A DNA stretch of 64,000 nt from JAGLTZ01 sp964637695 (GTDB lineage Bacteria > Blakebacterota > Blakebacteria > Blakebacterales > Blakebacteraceae): NCBI GenBank assembly GCA_964637695.1, contig CAZWVF010000005.1, positions 1 through 64,000 of the forward strand, written 5' to 3'. The notes under the pieces are model-generated. The model did not search any database and was not told the DNA's origin. It saw only the letters and a list, made by a program, of their open reading frames with translations. Below are positions 1 through 8,123 of the stretch, piece after piece (within the stretch, counting starts at the first letter, position 1; the number at the start of each line of letters is the position of its first letter). The translations under genes were made by a program, and so were the position numbers.

Positions 1-1477
1 GCTGCTCAGGAGAGATTCTCCAACCTTCACCCGGCAGATGACTCAGGGCTAATCCACCCAGCAGGGAAACCATGCAGCCCAGTGGAACCAGCCAGACCCA
101 GAACAGGTTGGCGAATAGAACAAGTGTTCCTGAACCCACCACTCCTATGGCCATGGCCGCAACCGCTGATTTAGGCCCTGGTCGGACTGTCAGTCTTCCG
201 AGCAGGAATGTGCCCAGGAAACCTCCATAAGTAACCGAAGCTATCGCCAGACCGACCTCGACGACCGGGTTCTCGGTACTTCGGAAGAGCATTGCCCCAC
301 CTATCAGAACCAGAGCCCACACGAGAGTCATGCGACGGCCCTTTTTAAGATCGTCTCCTTCTCCATCCTTTTCATTATCTGCTTCTGCACTCCTGCCGGC
401 TGCAGGGTGGATCAGGTCGAGCACCGTGCTGCTGGCAAGCGAATTGAGGCTGCTGCTGAGCGTCGACATGGCCGCAGCAAAGATCGCGGCCAGCATGAGA
501 CCTGCAAGACCGGCAGGGAGGCCCTCTACTATGAACCGCGGGAAAACATGATCAGAGGGCATTGTCTCGCCCCCGAATGCAACAAATAGAGTGCTGCCCA
601 GTACCAGGAAGAGAGTGAACTGCAGAACCACCACAAAGCCGCTGGTAATCAGGGCTGCCTGGGCCTGTTTGAGACCGCGTGTGGCGAGCATTCTCTGCAC
701 CAGCAGCTGATCAGTACCGTGGCTTGCCATGCTCAGAAAAGCTCCGCCAAGCAGGGCGGCAGGCAGTCGATATCCGCCTCCGAAAAGCCCCTTAATACCC
801 TCATCCAGACCCATGTTGACAAGTCTGAGTTTGCCCTCTGGCAGAGCGGCTACAACCGCATCCCATCCTCCCAGCTGTCCCAGCAATATCAGCAGGGCGA
901 TAAGCGCACCGCCGATATAGAGGACCAGCTGGATCGCATCGAGCCAGACGATAGACTTGATACCGCCCACATAGGTATAGATGACAGTAATCAGACCGAT
1001 CAGGAGTATGCAGAGGGCATAAGACCAGCCTGTTATGAGCGCAAGAGGTATGGCAGTTGCAAAGAGCCGCACGCCGTCTGCCAGCACGCGTGTGATGAGA
1101 AAGAGGACCGATGCAGAAGCCTGTGGAGCTCTGCCGAATCTCTGTCCCAGATAACCGTAGGCCGTCATTGCTTCCCCCTTGAAATAGAAGGGGAGAAGAA
1201 TGGTAGCTGCGGCAATCCGCCCCAGTACATAACCGAAGGCAAGCTGCAGGAAAGTGAAGTCTCCGGTGTAAGCCAGACCGGGAACGCTGATCACGGTGAG
1301 CGTGCTGGTCTCGGTGGCGACTATCGAGAACATTACCAGCAGCCATGGAAGCTCCCTGTTGCCCAGAAAGTAATCCTCGGCCGTGTGCTGCTTTCCTGCC
1401 ATCCATAGTCCGATGCCTATCGTGCCCAGCAGGTAGACAACCAGAACAACGATATCTGCAGAGCCCAGTCCACCCAT
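1..1477 (-). CDS. Sodium:solute symporter family transporter (3' end outside window)
   Basis: Multi-pass inner-membrane Na+/solute cotransporter of the SSS family; the reading frame is open from an ATG at 1477 to the left edge, so the C-terminus is missing. The translation starts MGGLGSADIVVLVVYLL, continues with many hydrophobic helices, and contains the family signature region GGIKSIVWLDAIQ and a Q-rich loop before a helix rich in small residues. A GAGGGGAG ribosome-binding site precedes the ATG. The ATG shares one base with the anmK stop (TGATG), so the two are translationally coupled. The substrate cannot be read from the sequence. Coupling to anmK suggests a cell-wall sugar such as anhydro-MurNAc or a related amino sugar, but this is inference from neighbourhood only. 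Confidence 0.88.
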   Translation of the reverse strand, partial: MGGLGSADIVVLVVYLLGTIGIGLWMAGKQHTAEDYFLGNRELPWLLVMFSIVATETSTLTVISVPGLAYTGDFTFLQLAFGYVLGRIAAATILLPFYFKGEAMTAYGYLGQRFGRAPQASASVLFLITRVLADGVRLFATAIPLALITGWSYALCILLIGLITVIYTYVGGIKSIVWLDAIQLVLYIGGALIALLILLGQLGGWDAVVAALPEGKLRLVNMGLDEGIKGLFGGGYRLPAALLGGAFLSMASHGTDQLLVQRMLATRGLKQAQAALITSGFVVVLQFTLFLVLGSTLFVAFGGETMPSDHVFPRFIVEGLPAGLAGLMLAAIFAAAMSTLSSSLNSLASSTVLDLIHPAAGRSAEADNEKDGEGDDLKKGRRMTLVWALVLIGGAMLFRSTENPVVEVGLAIASVTYGGFLGTFLLGRLTVRPGPKSAVAAMAIGVVGSGTLVLFANLFWVWLVPLGCMVSLLGGLALSHLPGEGWRISPEQ

Positions 1478-2709
1478 CACAACTCCCCTCTCCCGGTGTT
1501 TTTCCCGCCGCCATTTTCCATATTCACATCAGAAAAGGAACGGGCCGGAATCCGTTTCTGACCCGGCACGAAGCTGCCCAGAATGACAGGTTCCCTGGCA
1601 CCGGTAACAGCCGGGATGCCTGCCGGCACCCCCATAAGGAATGCATCTGCAAGCAGGGCAAATGCGACCGCCTCTTTCGAGTCCGCCGGCAGTCCCAGAT
1701 CATCACTTGCAATAAGTCTGGCCGGGGCGATCCGAGCAGCCAGGCGTTCGACAAGCACCGGATTGCGGACACCACCACCCGAAACAATCACGTCGAGATT
1801 CCTGTCTCTGTCGGGGAGGAATCTCTCGTATGAGAGTCCGATCGATTCAACCGTGAACTGCAAAGCGGTAGCTACCAGATCTGCCAGCGGATAATCACCG
1901 CCCCACCTGTTCCAGACCTCATCTGCAAAGAGAGCCCCGAACTCCTCTCTCCCGGTGCTCTTCGGAGGCTGTCGGAGCAGAAACGGGTGTTCCATCCAGC
2001 TCTCGAGCAGATCGCCGATCACCTCACCATCGGCGGCCAATTCTCCATCTGTATCAAATGATTTATCGGAACCGGTACCGCGCTGCACGAGGCCGTCGAT
2101 CACCATATTGCCCGGACCAGTATCGAATCCGGTAATACCTCCGAGGCCGCGACCTGCCGGCAGCCACGTCAGGTTTGCTATCCCGCCAATATTCTGCGCA
2201 ATCCGATCCCGGTCGGGATCGCGCATCAATACCGCATCTGCATAGGGAACCAGCGGCGCACCCTCTCCACCTGCTGCCAGATCCCGACTTCTGAAATCGT
2301 ACACGACATTACAGCCGAGGTTATGGGCAACCACCGCGGCAGATCCGAGCTGAAATGAAACCTCTCCACCGGGATCGTGGAATACGGTCTGGCCGTGCAG
2401 ACCGATTGCTTCGATCCGGTCAGTTGATATCGCAGCCTGTTCGAAAAGCGTTTTGAGGGCATCGGAGTAGGCTGCCCCCAGCTGTACGTGCAGGTGTGCA
2501 ATTCTGGATACGCTGGAGGAATCAGCGGCTGCCTCAAGTATCTCTTTCCGGATTTCGGGAGAGAATGGATCAGTATGGTGAGCTGTGACTTCCCAATCCG
2601 GTGCCAGGGGATCGCCCTCGAGCCTTACGAGTGCTGTATCGATACCGTCTATGGAAGTACCCGACATGCACCCGGCGAGGAGCCTGGTGCCGGACGTGCC
2701 TTCTTTCAC
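1477..2709 (-). CDS. anmK: Anhydro-N-acetylmuramic acid kinase
   Basis: Cytoplasmic ATP-dependent kinase that converts 1,6-anhydro-MurNAc from cell-wall turnover to MurNAc-6-phosphate, the entry step of muropeptide recycling. The N-terminal phosphate-binding motif G13-C-M-S-G-T-S-I-D-G-I-D24 is the AnmK signature, and further glycine-rich ATPase motifs (NIGGIANLT, FDTGPGN, VSGGGVRN) follow in the expected order. The 410 residues exceed the usual 370-390 by a C-terminal tail. The start is GTG, overlapping the upstream stop by four bases (GTGA). It lies in an operon with an M99 carboxypeptidase and a YkuD protein and is followed by a symporter, so recycling and wall trimming are genetically linked here. 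MurQ and NagZ are not in this window. Confidence 0.95.
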   Translation of the reverse strand: MKEGTSGTRLLAGCMSGTSIDGIDTALVRLEGDPLAPDWEVTAHHTDPFSPEIRKEILEAAADSSSVSRIAHLHVQLGAAYSDALKTLFEQAAISTDRIEAIGLHGQTVFHDPGGEVSFQLGSAAVVAHNLGCNVVYDFRSRDLAAGGEGAPLVPYADAVLMRDPDRDRIAQNIGGIANLTWLPAGRGLGGITGFDTGPGNMVIDGLVQRGTGSDKSFDTDGELAADGEVIGDLLESWMEHPFLLRQPPKSTGREEFGALFADEVWNRWGGDYPLADLVATALQFTVESIGLSYERFLPDRDRNLDVIVSGGGVRNPVLVERLAARIAPARLIASDDLGLPADSKEAVAFALLADAFLMGVPAGIPAVTGAREPVILGSFVPGQKRIPARSFSDVNMENGGGKNTGRGEL

Positions 2710-4532
2710 TGATAGCCAGCCCCTGATCCAACAGCGACCACTACCCTGCCGATGAGGAGGTCCTTCCTGCGGGCGGTTATCTCGTAGAAACGCCCTTCAC
2801 CCTGCAGGCTGTATCCGGGCAATAGATCACGACCCGGTTCGATCTCATACCCGCGATCGTTGGGTCCTTCGGGGCCGGGGAAACCCCTGAAATTGATTGT
2901 CAGCGGTTCGGCATCTCCGGGTTCGGTTACAACGTCAACGACTGTGATACGGTCGGTAGTTGTAACGTGCAGAGTGTCCCCGGCAGCCAGCGCGAAGATC
3001 GGCCCATCTCCCCGGCGGATCAGCATGTACTGAAGCCGCGGCTGTATAACCTGAATCACCGCCTTGGCCAGTATCTCCTGTCCCCGCTCTGCCCTTACCT
3101 CGTAAAGTTCCTCCTCGGGACTGAGACTGAACCGTTGAAGCAGATCTTGTGCCGTGTTGATGAGATAACCCCGATCCTCACCATCATTGAAGGAGGTATT
3201 CCCGACAAACCCCCTGAAATTGATCTTGTATCCCTCTGTCACAGTTGCCAGCGGATCGTCCAGCTGGAGCCCGTCACCCCACACCACCTTGAGGGTTTCA
3301 CCAGGCCGTACATAGGTCCACTCACCATTTACCGCCAGCCGGAAAGCTTCGACTTTCGGAGCAAGGACCATAGCTGCCGGCAGTGCCCTGGAGGAGGGAA
3401 CAGAAGCAGCCGCATCAATCCTGAAGAGGATCTCGCCGCAAGGGTACTTATCCTTCCTGACGTAAACACGCGCATCGTTGTAGAGCACTATCGGGCGGTG
3501 GAAATCATTAAAGTTGCCTGTACCCTCGATATCTACTACCAATCCACGCTCATAGTTTGCCTCGACATGTGTGATTTCAAGCGTTGTACCCGGCGGAACG
3601 GCCAGAGTACCCCCCTCCTCTACTATCACGGAGGGATCACCATTTACCGAGACTGCCAGATAGTTGAGAGCCGGTGTCACGAGGGCTAATCGGGGATGGT
3701 CCGGCTCTATACCGTATGTGTCCAGGAAGGCATTTATAACCATAACCTGATATTCGACCCGCAGTGATTCATCAGGTATGTCCCGGGAGGTCTCTACTCC
3801 GAATCCGGGTATTCCAACCCGGCTTACGGCGTGGAAAGTGGCAGAACCTCGCTGTTCCTTATACAGAGATTCTTCGTTGAAGGTTTTTGTGTTCTTGACC
3901 CGGAAGTAGTGGTCGGACTGGCTGATCATGCTGTTGGCCCGCTCCATGATTTCGATGGCCATTGCCTCCATGTTTACACGTTCACCATTCGGTCTGGTGA
4001 ATTCTGCGGTGTCAATGATTATCGACTGTCCCCACAGTTGCGGATTGCTTCGCGGACCCTCCCAGGTCGGATTGTAGAATCCGGATCCATCGTGCAGGTT
4101 CAGCAAAGCGTCCGATTCAGTCATCAGACTTCCCAGAACTCCCACGATATTCTGATTGACCTCATGTTCGTAGGAGGCTCCGAACTGGCGGTTGAGGTCA
4201 CCGCTGACACCGCGTGTATTCTGGTATATCGAGAAGATATTCGCCCTGGGAACAACAATCAGGTTCCCCTTCCGCAGGGTTAGGTCGGCAAAGAGGTCTG
4301 CAGCAAGGTAGCCGCCCGGTTCGTTGCCGTGGATGCCTCCGATGATCATGATGGTGGGCCCCGGTTCCCTGCCCCTTATGTGGTAAACGTGAAGTTCGTA
4401 ATCTGTATCAGCAAAGAAGATGGTATGGGAGCGGCCCGGAGGTGCGTTATCGAGAAGTGGCAGTACAGGTTCCGGTGCTGCTTCGGCAATCAGTGCCGTA
4501 GTGAAAAATGCGATCACCAGGCCCAGTTTCAT
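2706..4532 (-). CDS. M14/M99-type zinc carboxypeptidase, Csd4-like, secreted
   Basis: Predicted periplasmic metallocarboxypeptidase. A signal peptide (residues 1-18, cut near AEA-AP) is followed by an M14-fold catalytic domain to about residue 280. Visible zinc and catalytic residues are H68 and E71 in GGIHGNEPGG, H147 in NLHDGSG and E247 in GFGVETS. The fold and M99 family resemble Csd4 of Helicobacter, a DL-carboxypeptidase that cuts the tripeptide stem of peptidoglycan to a dipeptide. Residues about 283-600 hold three related beta-rich repeats; the last two share INFRGF, NDRGY or DRGY, DLL and YE-x-R/T-A motifs. The ATG overlaps the stop of the upstream gene by four bases. The YkuD/Csd6-like gene in the same operon supports a wall-trimming or cell-shape role; the exact substrate is inference. 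Confidence 0.8.
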   Translation of the reverse strand: MKLGLVIAFFTTALIAEAAPEPVLPLLDNAPPGRSHTIFFADTDYELHVYHIRGREPGPTIMIIGGIHGNEPGGYLAADLFADLTLRKGNLIVVPRANIFSIYQNTRGVSGDLNRQFGASYEHEVNQNIVGVLGSLMTESDALLNLHDGSGFYNPTWEGPRSNPQLWGQSIIIDTAEFTRPNGERVNMEAMAIEIMERANSMISQSDHYFRVKNTKTFNEESLYKEQRGSATFHAVSRVGIPGFGVETSRDIPDESLRVEYQVMVINAFLDTYGIEPDHPRLALVTPALNYLAVSVNGDPSVIVEEGGTLAVPPGTTLEITHVEANYERGLVVDIEGTGNFNDFHRPIVLYNDARVYVRKDKYPCGEILFRIDAAASVPSSRALPAAMVLAPKVEAFRLAVNGEWTYVRPGETLKVVWGDGLQLDDPLATVTEGYKINFRGFVGNTSFNDGEDRGYLINTAQDLLQRFSLSPEEELYEVRAERGQEILAKAVIQVIQPRLQYMLIRRGDGPIFALAAGDTLHVTTTDRITVVDVVTEPGDAEPLTINFRGFPGPEGPNDRGYEIEPGRDLLPGYSLQGEGRFYEITARRKDLLIGRVVVAVGSGAGYQ

Positions 4533-5257
4533 GATCCGCCGCCTGCCGGGAAGATGCGTTCGAGCAGCAGATTACCCTGGTTGTCATATACAAGGAATTG
4601 AACTTCACGCATCCGGAAGCCTTCGGGAAGTGGAAATTCATGTCTGATCGGTTTCAGTCTTCTTATGGCGAACGAATCTCCGGTCTGCGGAGACAGAGGC
4701 CGCCCGTTGACAATCGTCATCGGGGGAAGAGTCAGATAGCGGCCCGGTCTGTCGGCATCCTCGATCAGGACGGCAATGAATCCGCGCTGCACTTCACCGG
4801 TCCATTCAATTTTCGTCAGTTGAACGCTGAGCTCCCACCGATTATCCCCCTCTATCGGCCGCAGTGAGAAGTTGTCAAAGCGCACTAACGCCTCAGCCGG
4901 CAGAGGACTTTCTACAATTGATGCAGATGTTTCAACAGGCCGGGTTGCCGGCTCGGTCTGTGCGGACTGCTGCTCTTCCTCTGCCAGCTCCGCAGCCCCG
5001 GGCACCTGATCGACTCCTGCAGGTTGCGGTGAAAGGGCAACTATCTCGCGACCTGCCATCAGCTGGTATTTATCCCACAGGCGCTTATATTCGATACGCT
5101 GCAGGATCGCGCCATATGTCAGAACCGCTGCTGCCAGCAGAAGCACGACCGCACCCACCGATAACCAGATGAATTTACGCCTGGTAAAGGCCCAGGTGCG
5201 GTTCCGGCCATCGGGGCGGAGAAGTATCAATGTCAGATGCCGTCGGCTCTTATCCAT
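4529..5257 (-). CDS. Single-pass membrane-anchored hypothetical protein of the Csd-like operon
   Basis: Not assigned to a named family. The 242-residue protein has a short basic cytoplasmic N-terminus, one transmembrane helix at about residues 30-50 (WLSVGAVVLLLAAAVLTYG), a short helical stretch with many charges, a Ser/Thr/Glu-rich linker around residues 80-110, and a C-terminal beta-rich domain of about 130 residues that starts near VRFDNFSLRPIEG. N-terminal anchors of this form are also seen in M23-type peptidases, but no peptidase motif is present. It lies between the Csd6-like and Csd4-like genes and overlaps the latter by four bases, which suggests an anchoring, scaffold or regulatory partner for those enzymes. 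Function unknown. Confidence 0.75.
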   Translation of the reverse strand: MDKSRRHLTLILLRPDGRNRTWAFTRRKFIWLSVGAVVLLLAAAVLTYGAILQRIEYKRLWDKYQLMAGREIVALSPQPAGVDQVPGAAELAEEEQQSAQTEPATRPVETSASIVESPLPAEALVRFDNFSLRPIEGDNRWELSVQLTKIEWTGEVQRGFIAVLIEDADRPGRYLTLPPMTIVNGRPLSPQTGDSFAIRRLKPIRHEFPLPEGFRMREVQFLVYDNQGNLLLERIFPAGGGS

Positions 5258-5278
5258 TGGCTGGCCCGTTCAGGCTTC

Positions 5279-6631
5279 TCATCTCCCGCTGGTCTCGCTG
5301 ACTATCCTCCATACACCATTTTCGAGTTCGAATCGAAGTCGCTTATGAGAGAGCGCGAGATAACTATCAGCTTCATATCGTTGATCGAATTCAGCTACCA
5401 TTCCGCCATCACCGGGATAGATCTGCAGGTTGCTGATTTCAATCTTGATGAAGCTGTAGCGTTTATTCAGCTGGTTCTTGTAGGTCCGGTAGGCGGAATA
5501 GTCCATCCCGCGGCTCGAGAACGCCCTGCTGTAAAAGGCCATATACCTGTCTGTATCCCTTGATTCCCAGGCCGACTCCCAGCCGGTCACGAGCTCATCG
5601 ATCACACTTTCAACAGGTACTGGCTTTACAGGATCCGGTAGAGCCGGCTCCGGCTCGACAGGTTCAGGTGAAAGCGGCAGAGACCCGGGTTGCACCGGAT
5701 TCGTGATACGGCTGGTCTCGGTGACTATTTTCCAGCCTTTTTCCTCGAGTCTGAGGTAGAGTCGTTTTGCAGAATGTGCGAGGAAGTTGTTCGACTCGTA
5801 ACGCTGGTCGAAGGTCGCCACAATCTGTCCATCGTGACCGAAAAGATGCAGGTTATAGATATCCACCTTTATGTAATCGTACTGACGTGTCAGCCTGCCC
5901 TTGTAGCTCTCCAGTGACCGGAAGTTCCGCCCCATACCGTTGAAGGAGGTGCTGTAGAAATCCATATAGCGATCGATATCCATCGATTCCCAGGCAGCTT
6001 CCCATTCTATCACCAGCTGCCGCATTTCATTACGCAGCTTCCTGACACCATCAGCATCGAGACCACCCAGCTCCTCCTCCACAACCATGGCGGTCGACCC
6101 TGTGAAAGGTCCTGTCCTGATAACAGGGGTGAGCTGATTCAGATCCTCGTTGGTCACCACAACGCAGCCGCGTGTATTGTAACCGTTGGTTACCCGCTCA
6201 GGCTGGTTGGTGGCGTGGAGCCAGATATTGCTGCCGTATTTGCCCTCGAGCCGGTCGAATACATTCGGATAATCGGTGACAAAGGCTCGGATCCCGTATT
6301 CCGGGGGCAATTTGCTGCCATCGATGATGCCTGTAAAAAAATAGATGCCCTCAGGAGTGCGCAGATCCCCCTCATACTGCTTGTCCCCGTTCTTTTCACC
6401 GGTATTCACCTGGATTACCTCCACAAGCTCCGGTATGTTCTCACTGGTACCCCTGAAGAGAAAAAGGCTCTGCGTATTTTTCTCGACCACCAGCGCATGG
6501 CTTCCCTCCGGCAGCAGCAGAACTGTTTCTGGTACAGACGTACCCTCCTCCGGGTACCTGGCGGTATCCGGGTTGTTAACCGGCCCCTGCGGCGAAGCCA
6601 GCAGGCTGATCATCAGGACAGATATGATCAT
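5279..6631 (-). CDS. YkuD-domain protein, Csd6-like, with two NTF2-like domains
   Basis: Predicted exported peptidoglycan enzyme of the L,D-transpeptidase/L,D-carboxypeptidase superfamily. A signal-like segment (residues 1-15) precedes a YkuD domain (about 40-185) with catalytic H139 in NIWLHATN and C156 in TRGCVVV, the family's conserved HxxT...RGC arrangement. Two NTF2-like alpha-beta domains follow (about 200-308 and 342-448). They are clearly related (WEAAWESMDIDRYMDFYS against WESAWESRDTDRYMAFYS; both have FDQRYE) and are joined by a Pro/Glu-rich linker. Helicobacter Csd6 has one YkuD plus one NTF2-like domain and acts as an L,D-carboxypeptidase needed for helical shape; here the accessory domain is duplicated. 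First gene of a five-gene minus-strand operon that also encodes a Csd4-like enzyme and AnmK. Confidence 0.85.
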   Translation of the reverse strand: MIISVLMISLLASPQGPVNNPDTARYPEEGTSVPETVLLLPEGSHALVVEKNTQSLFLFRGTSENIPELVEVIQVNTGEKNGDKQYEGDLRTPEGIYFFTGIIDGSKLPPEYGIRAFVTDYPNVFDRLEGKYGSNIWLHATNQPERVTNGYNTRGCVVVTNEDLNQLTPVIRTGPFTGSTAMVVEEELGGLDADGVRKLRNEMRQLVIEWEAAWESMDIDRYMDFYSTSFNGMGRNFRSLESYKGRLTRQYDYIKVDIYNLHLFGHDGQIVATFDQRYESNNFLAHSAKRLYLRLEEKGWKIVTETSRITNPVQPGSLPLSPEPVEPEPALPDPVKPVPVESVIDELVTGWESAWESRDTDRYMAFYSRAFSSRGMDYSAYRTYKNQLNKRYSFIKIEISNLQIYPGDGGMVAEFDQRYEADSYLALSHKRLRFELENGVWRIVSETSGR

Positions 6632-6762
6632 AAGTAACCTAATATGCTATGTTTTCCGACTTTCCACGTTCAAATGTTAGTTATCTATCCTGTGAGACAG
6701 CAACCTGTAAACTGGACAGAAAAATTTATGGGGGGTAAGTTCGGTAGTGGAGAATTGAATAA

Positions 6763-7920
6763 ATGGTATCTGGACCATATGAAAATACGAGGAAAGTGAT
6801 CCATACCATGGCCGCCATTGCTGCGGATGGCAATGCGTCGGAATCCCGCATCGATAAGCTCCTGGCGAGTATCGACACTCTGTCCTCAGATAATTCAACC
6901 CTGATCAACCAGCTCGATATGCACGGTCTGACGGGACCCGCCTATCTGATCCTGGAAACACTTGAATTCACTCAAATGCTTGCAGTACAAAAACTTACAC
7001 TGGATCTACGTCCGCTCTTCCTGGTGAATCATACCCGCACACTGTCAAATATCAGGACATTGGATAATGCCCGAAGAGTCCTCGATCCTCTCGGAATACA
7101 GATCGTGGCGACCCAGGGTGCGGCGCTGCTCGTCAGGGGTGTATACGAGAACGCAGAATGGCGTCCGATGGCTGATGTGGATGCATTGATAGGCATCGAT
7201 GACCGCGATCGCGCTTTCGCAGCCCTGGCTGAGGCCCGGTTCGAACTCTCCGACGACACTGAAAGGTGGCTCGATGGCGCCGGGATCCTGGACCTCCACA
7301 CCTCACCACTCGGCATGGAAAGGATCGCAGCACGCAGGCTCGCACTGCCTCTTACGGCCGATCTTGTACGGCGGCATTCAGGTCGGGCTCCCGATAATCC
7401 GGCTTTCGCCCCCGGTCTTCTCGTGCCGGCCCTTCCCATGCTCTGGGCTTTGGGTCTGGCCCACATACAGAAGCATTCCTTCACTGCCCTCACATGGTTC
7501 GTCGATATGGTACGGCTTGCTGGAAAGATGAGTGAGAAGGAAGCGGCAGAGGCCCGGAGTTTGACGGAAGAGTTGAGACTCCAGGGAGCAGCTTCAGTTG
7601 TATCTCAGGTGATCGGCACCTGCTGGAACGTGAATATGCCCGTCATATTGCGATTCGAACCGGAGAGCCTCGAACCGGAAATGTCGGTTCTGGTCAACAG
7701 GGCAGTCGCTGACGTCACCTGCCTGCGTAATACGCATCTGGTAGGGGAGCGCATGCTGTGGCGCATGGCACCAGACAGGCGGAGCAGGTGGAGCCTGATA
7801 TGGGAGAGCACCTTCCCCAGGGGTAAGGTGATGAAGGAGATCTATCCCCGGTACAGGAAATCGATGAAACCTCTATACATGGTTCGCAGGATCTGGGACC
7901 TGTTGCGACTCCTGAAGTAA
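6763..7920 (+). CDS. Nucleotidyltransferase-like protein (NTP_transf_5 type)
   Basis: Cytoplasmic protein related to the uncharacterised nucleotidyltransferase family PF14907. Seen in the sequence: a glycine segment (TQGAALLVRGVYE, residues 118-129), the metal-binding pair D138 and D140 in RPMADVDALI, and a later LDLHTSPLG (D177, H179) that would complete the catalytic acidic set. The usual Lys of the first motif is Gln here. The family is often found near PqqD and HPr-kinase-like genes in peptide-modification and polysaccharide loci. The gene faces the minus-strand PqqD operon, ending 7 bases from the stop codon of the small peptide gene. The ATG at 6763 has GGAG about ten bases upstream. 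The target molecule is unknown; nucleotidylation of the small peptide or a carrier is speculation. Confidence 0.72.
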   Translation: MVSGPYENTRKVIHTMAAIAADGNASESRIDKLLASIDTLSSDNSTLINQLDMHGLTGPAYLILETLEFTQMLAVQKLTLDLRPLFLVNHTRTLSNIRTLDNARRVLDPLGIQIVATQGAALLVRGVYENAEWRPMADVDALIGIDDRDRAFAALAEARFELSDDTERWLDGAGILDLHTSPLGMERIAARRLALPLTADLVRRHSGRAPDNPAFAPGLLVPALPMLWALGLAHIQKHSFTALTWFVDMVRLAGKMSEKEAAEARSLTEELRLQGAASVVSQVIGTCWNVNMPVILRFEPESLEPEMSVLVNRAVADVTCLRNTHLVGERMLWRMAPDRRSRWSLIWESTFPRGKVMKEIYPRYRKSMKPLYMVRRIWDLLRLLK

Positions 7921-7927
7921 ACCGGGC

Positions 7928-8122
7928 CTACTTCTCTCCGTGGTGGTGAGATGGAGGAGTGTGACCGTGTCCCTGAGCGTATCCCTCTTCTTCGTTATAG
8001 AATTCGGCAATATCGTACGATGCAACAAGAGGAGCCACGTACAGGACACGTGCACTCCTCGAGAGAAAGTCTCTGCGGCTGCTCTCCTTACCGTCGCTGG
8101 AACTGCTCTTCTTTCCAGTCAT
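7928..8122 (-). CDS. 64-residue peptide with twin-arginine motif and His-rich tail; possible modified-peptide precursor
   Basis: Small protein, not recognised as a named family. It has a Ser/Lys-rich polar N-terminus (residues 1-14), a twin-arginine-like motif and short hydrophobic stretch (SRRDFLSRSARVLYVAPLVA, residues 15-34), an acidic aromatic segment (YDIAEFYNEEEGY, 36-48) and a Gly/His tail with five His in residues 52-61. The start is the ATG at 8122, which has a strong GAGGGGGAG site seven bases upstream and follows the stop of the upstream hydrolase by one base (TAA-C-ATG). It is the last gene of an operon with PqqD, an HPr-kinase-like ATPase and a PRMT-like methyltransferase. Short RRDFL...YVAP peptides beside PqqD genes are a recurring pattern as I recall it; no processing site or modified residue can be proven. 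Confidence 0.7.
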   Translation of the reverse strand: MTGKKSSSSDGKESSRRDFLSRSARVLYVAPLVASYDIAEFYNEEEGYAQGHGHTPPSHHHGEK

Positions 8123-8123
8123 G

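Noticed and set aside
801..1514. An open frame of 237 codons opposite in phase to the symporter gene
   Set aside because: It overlaps the symporter frame on the same strand, is Arg/Ser-rich and shows no domain; the symporter frame carries the family motifs.
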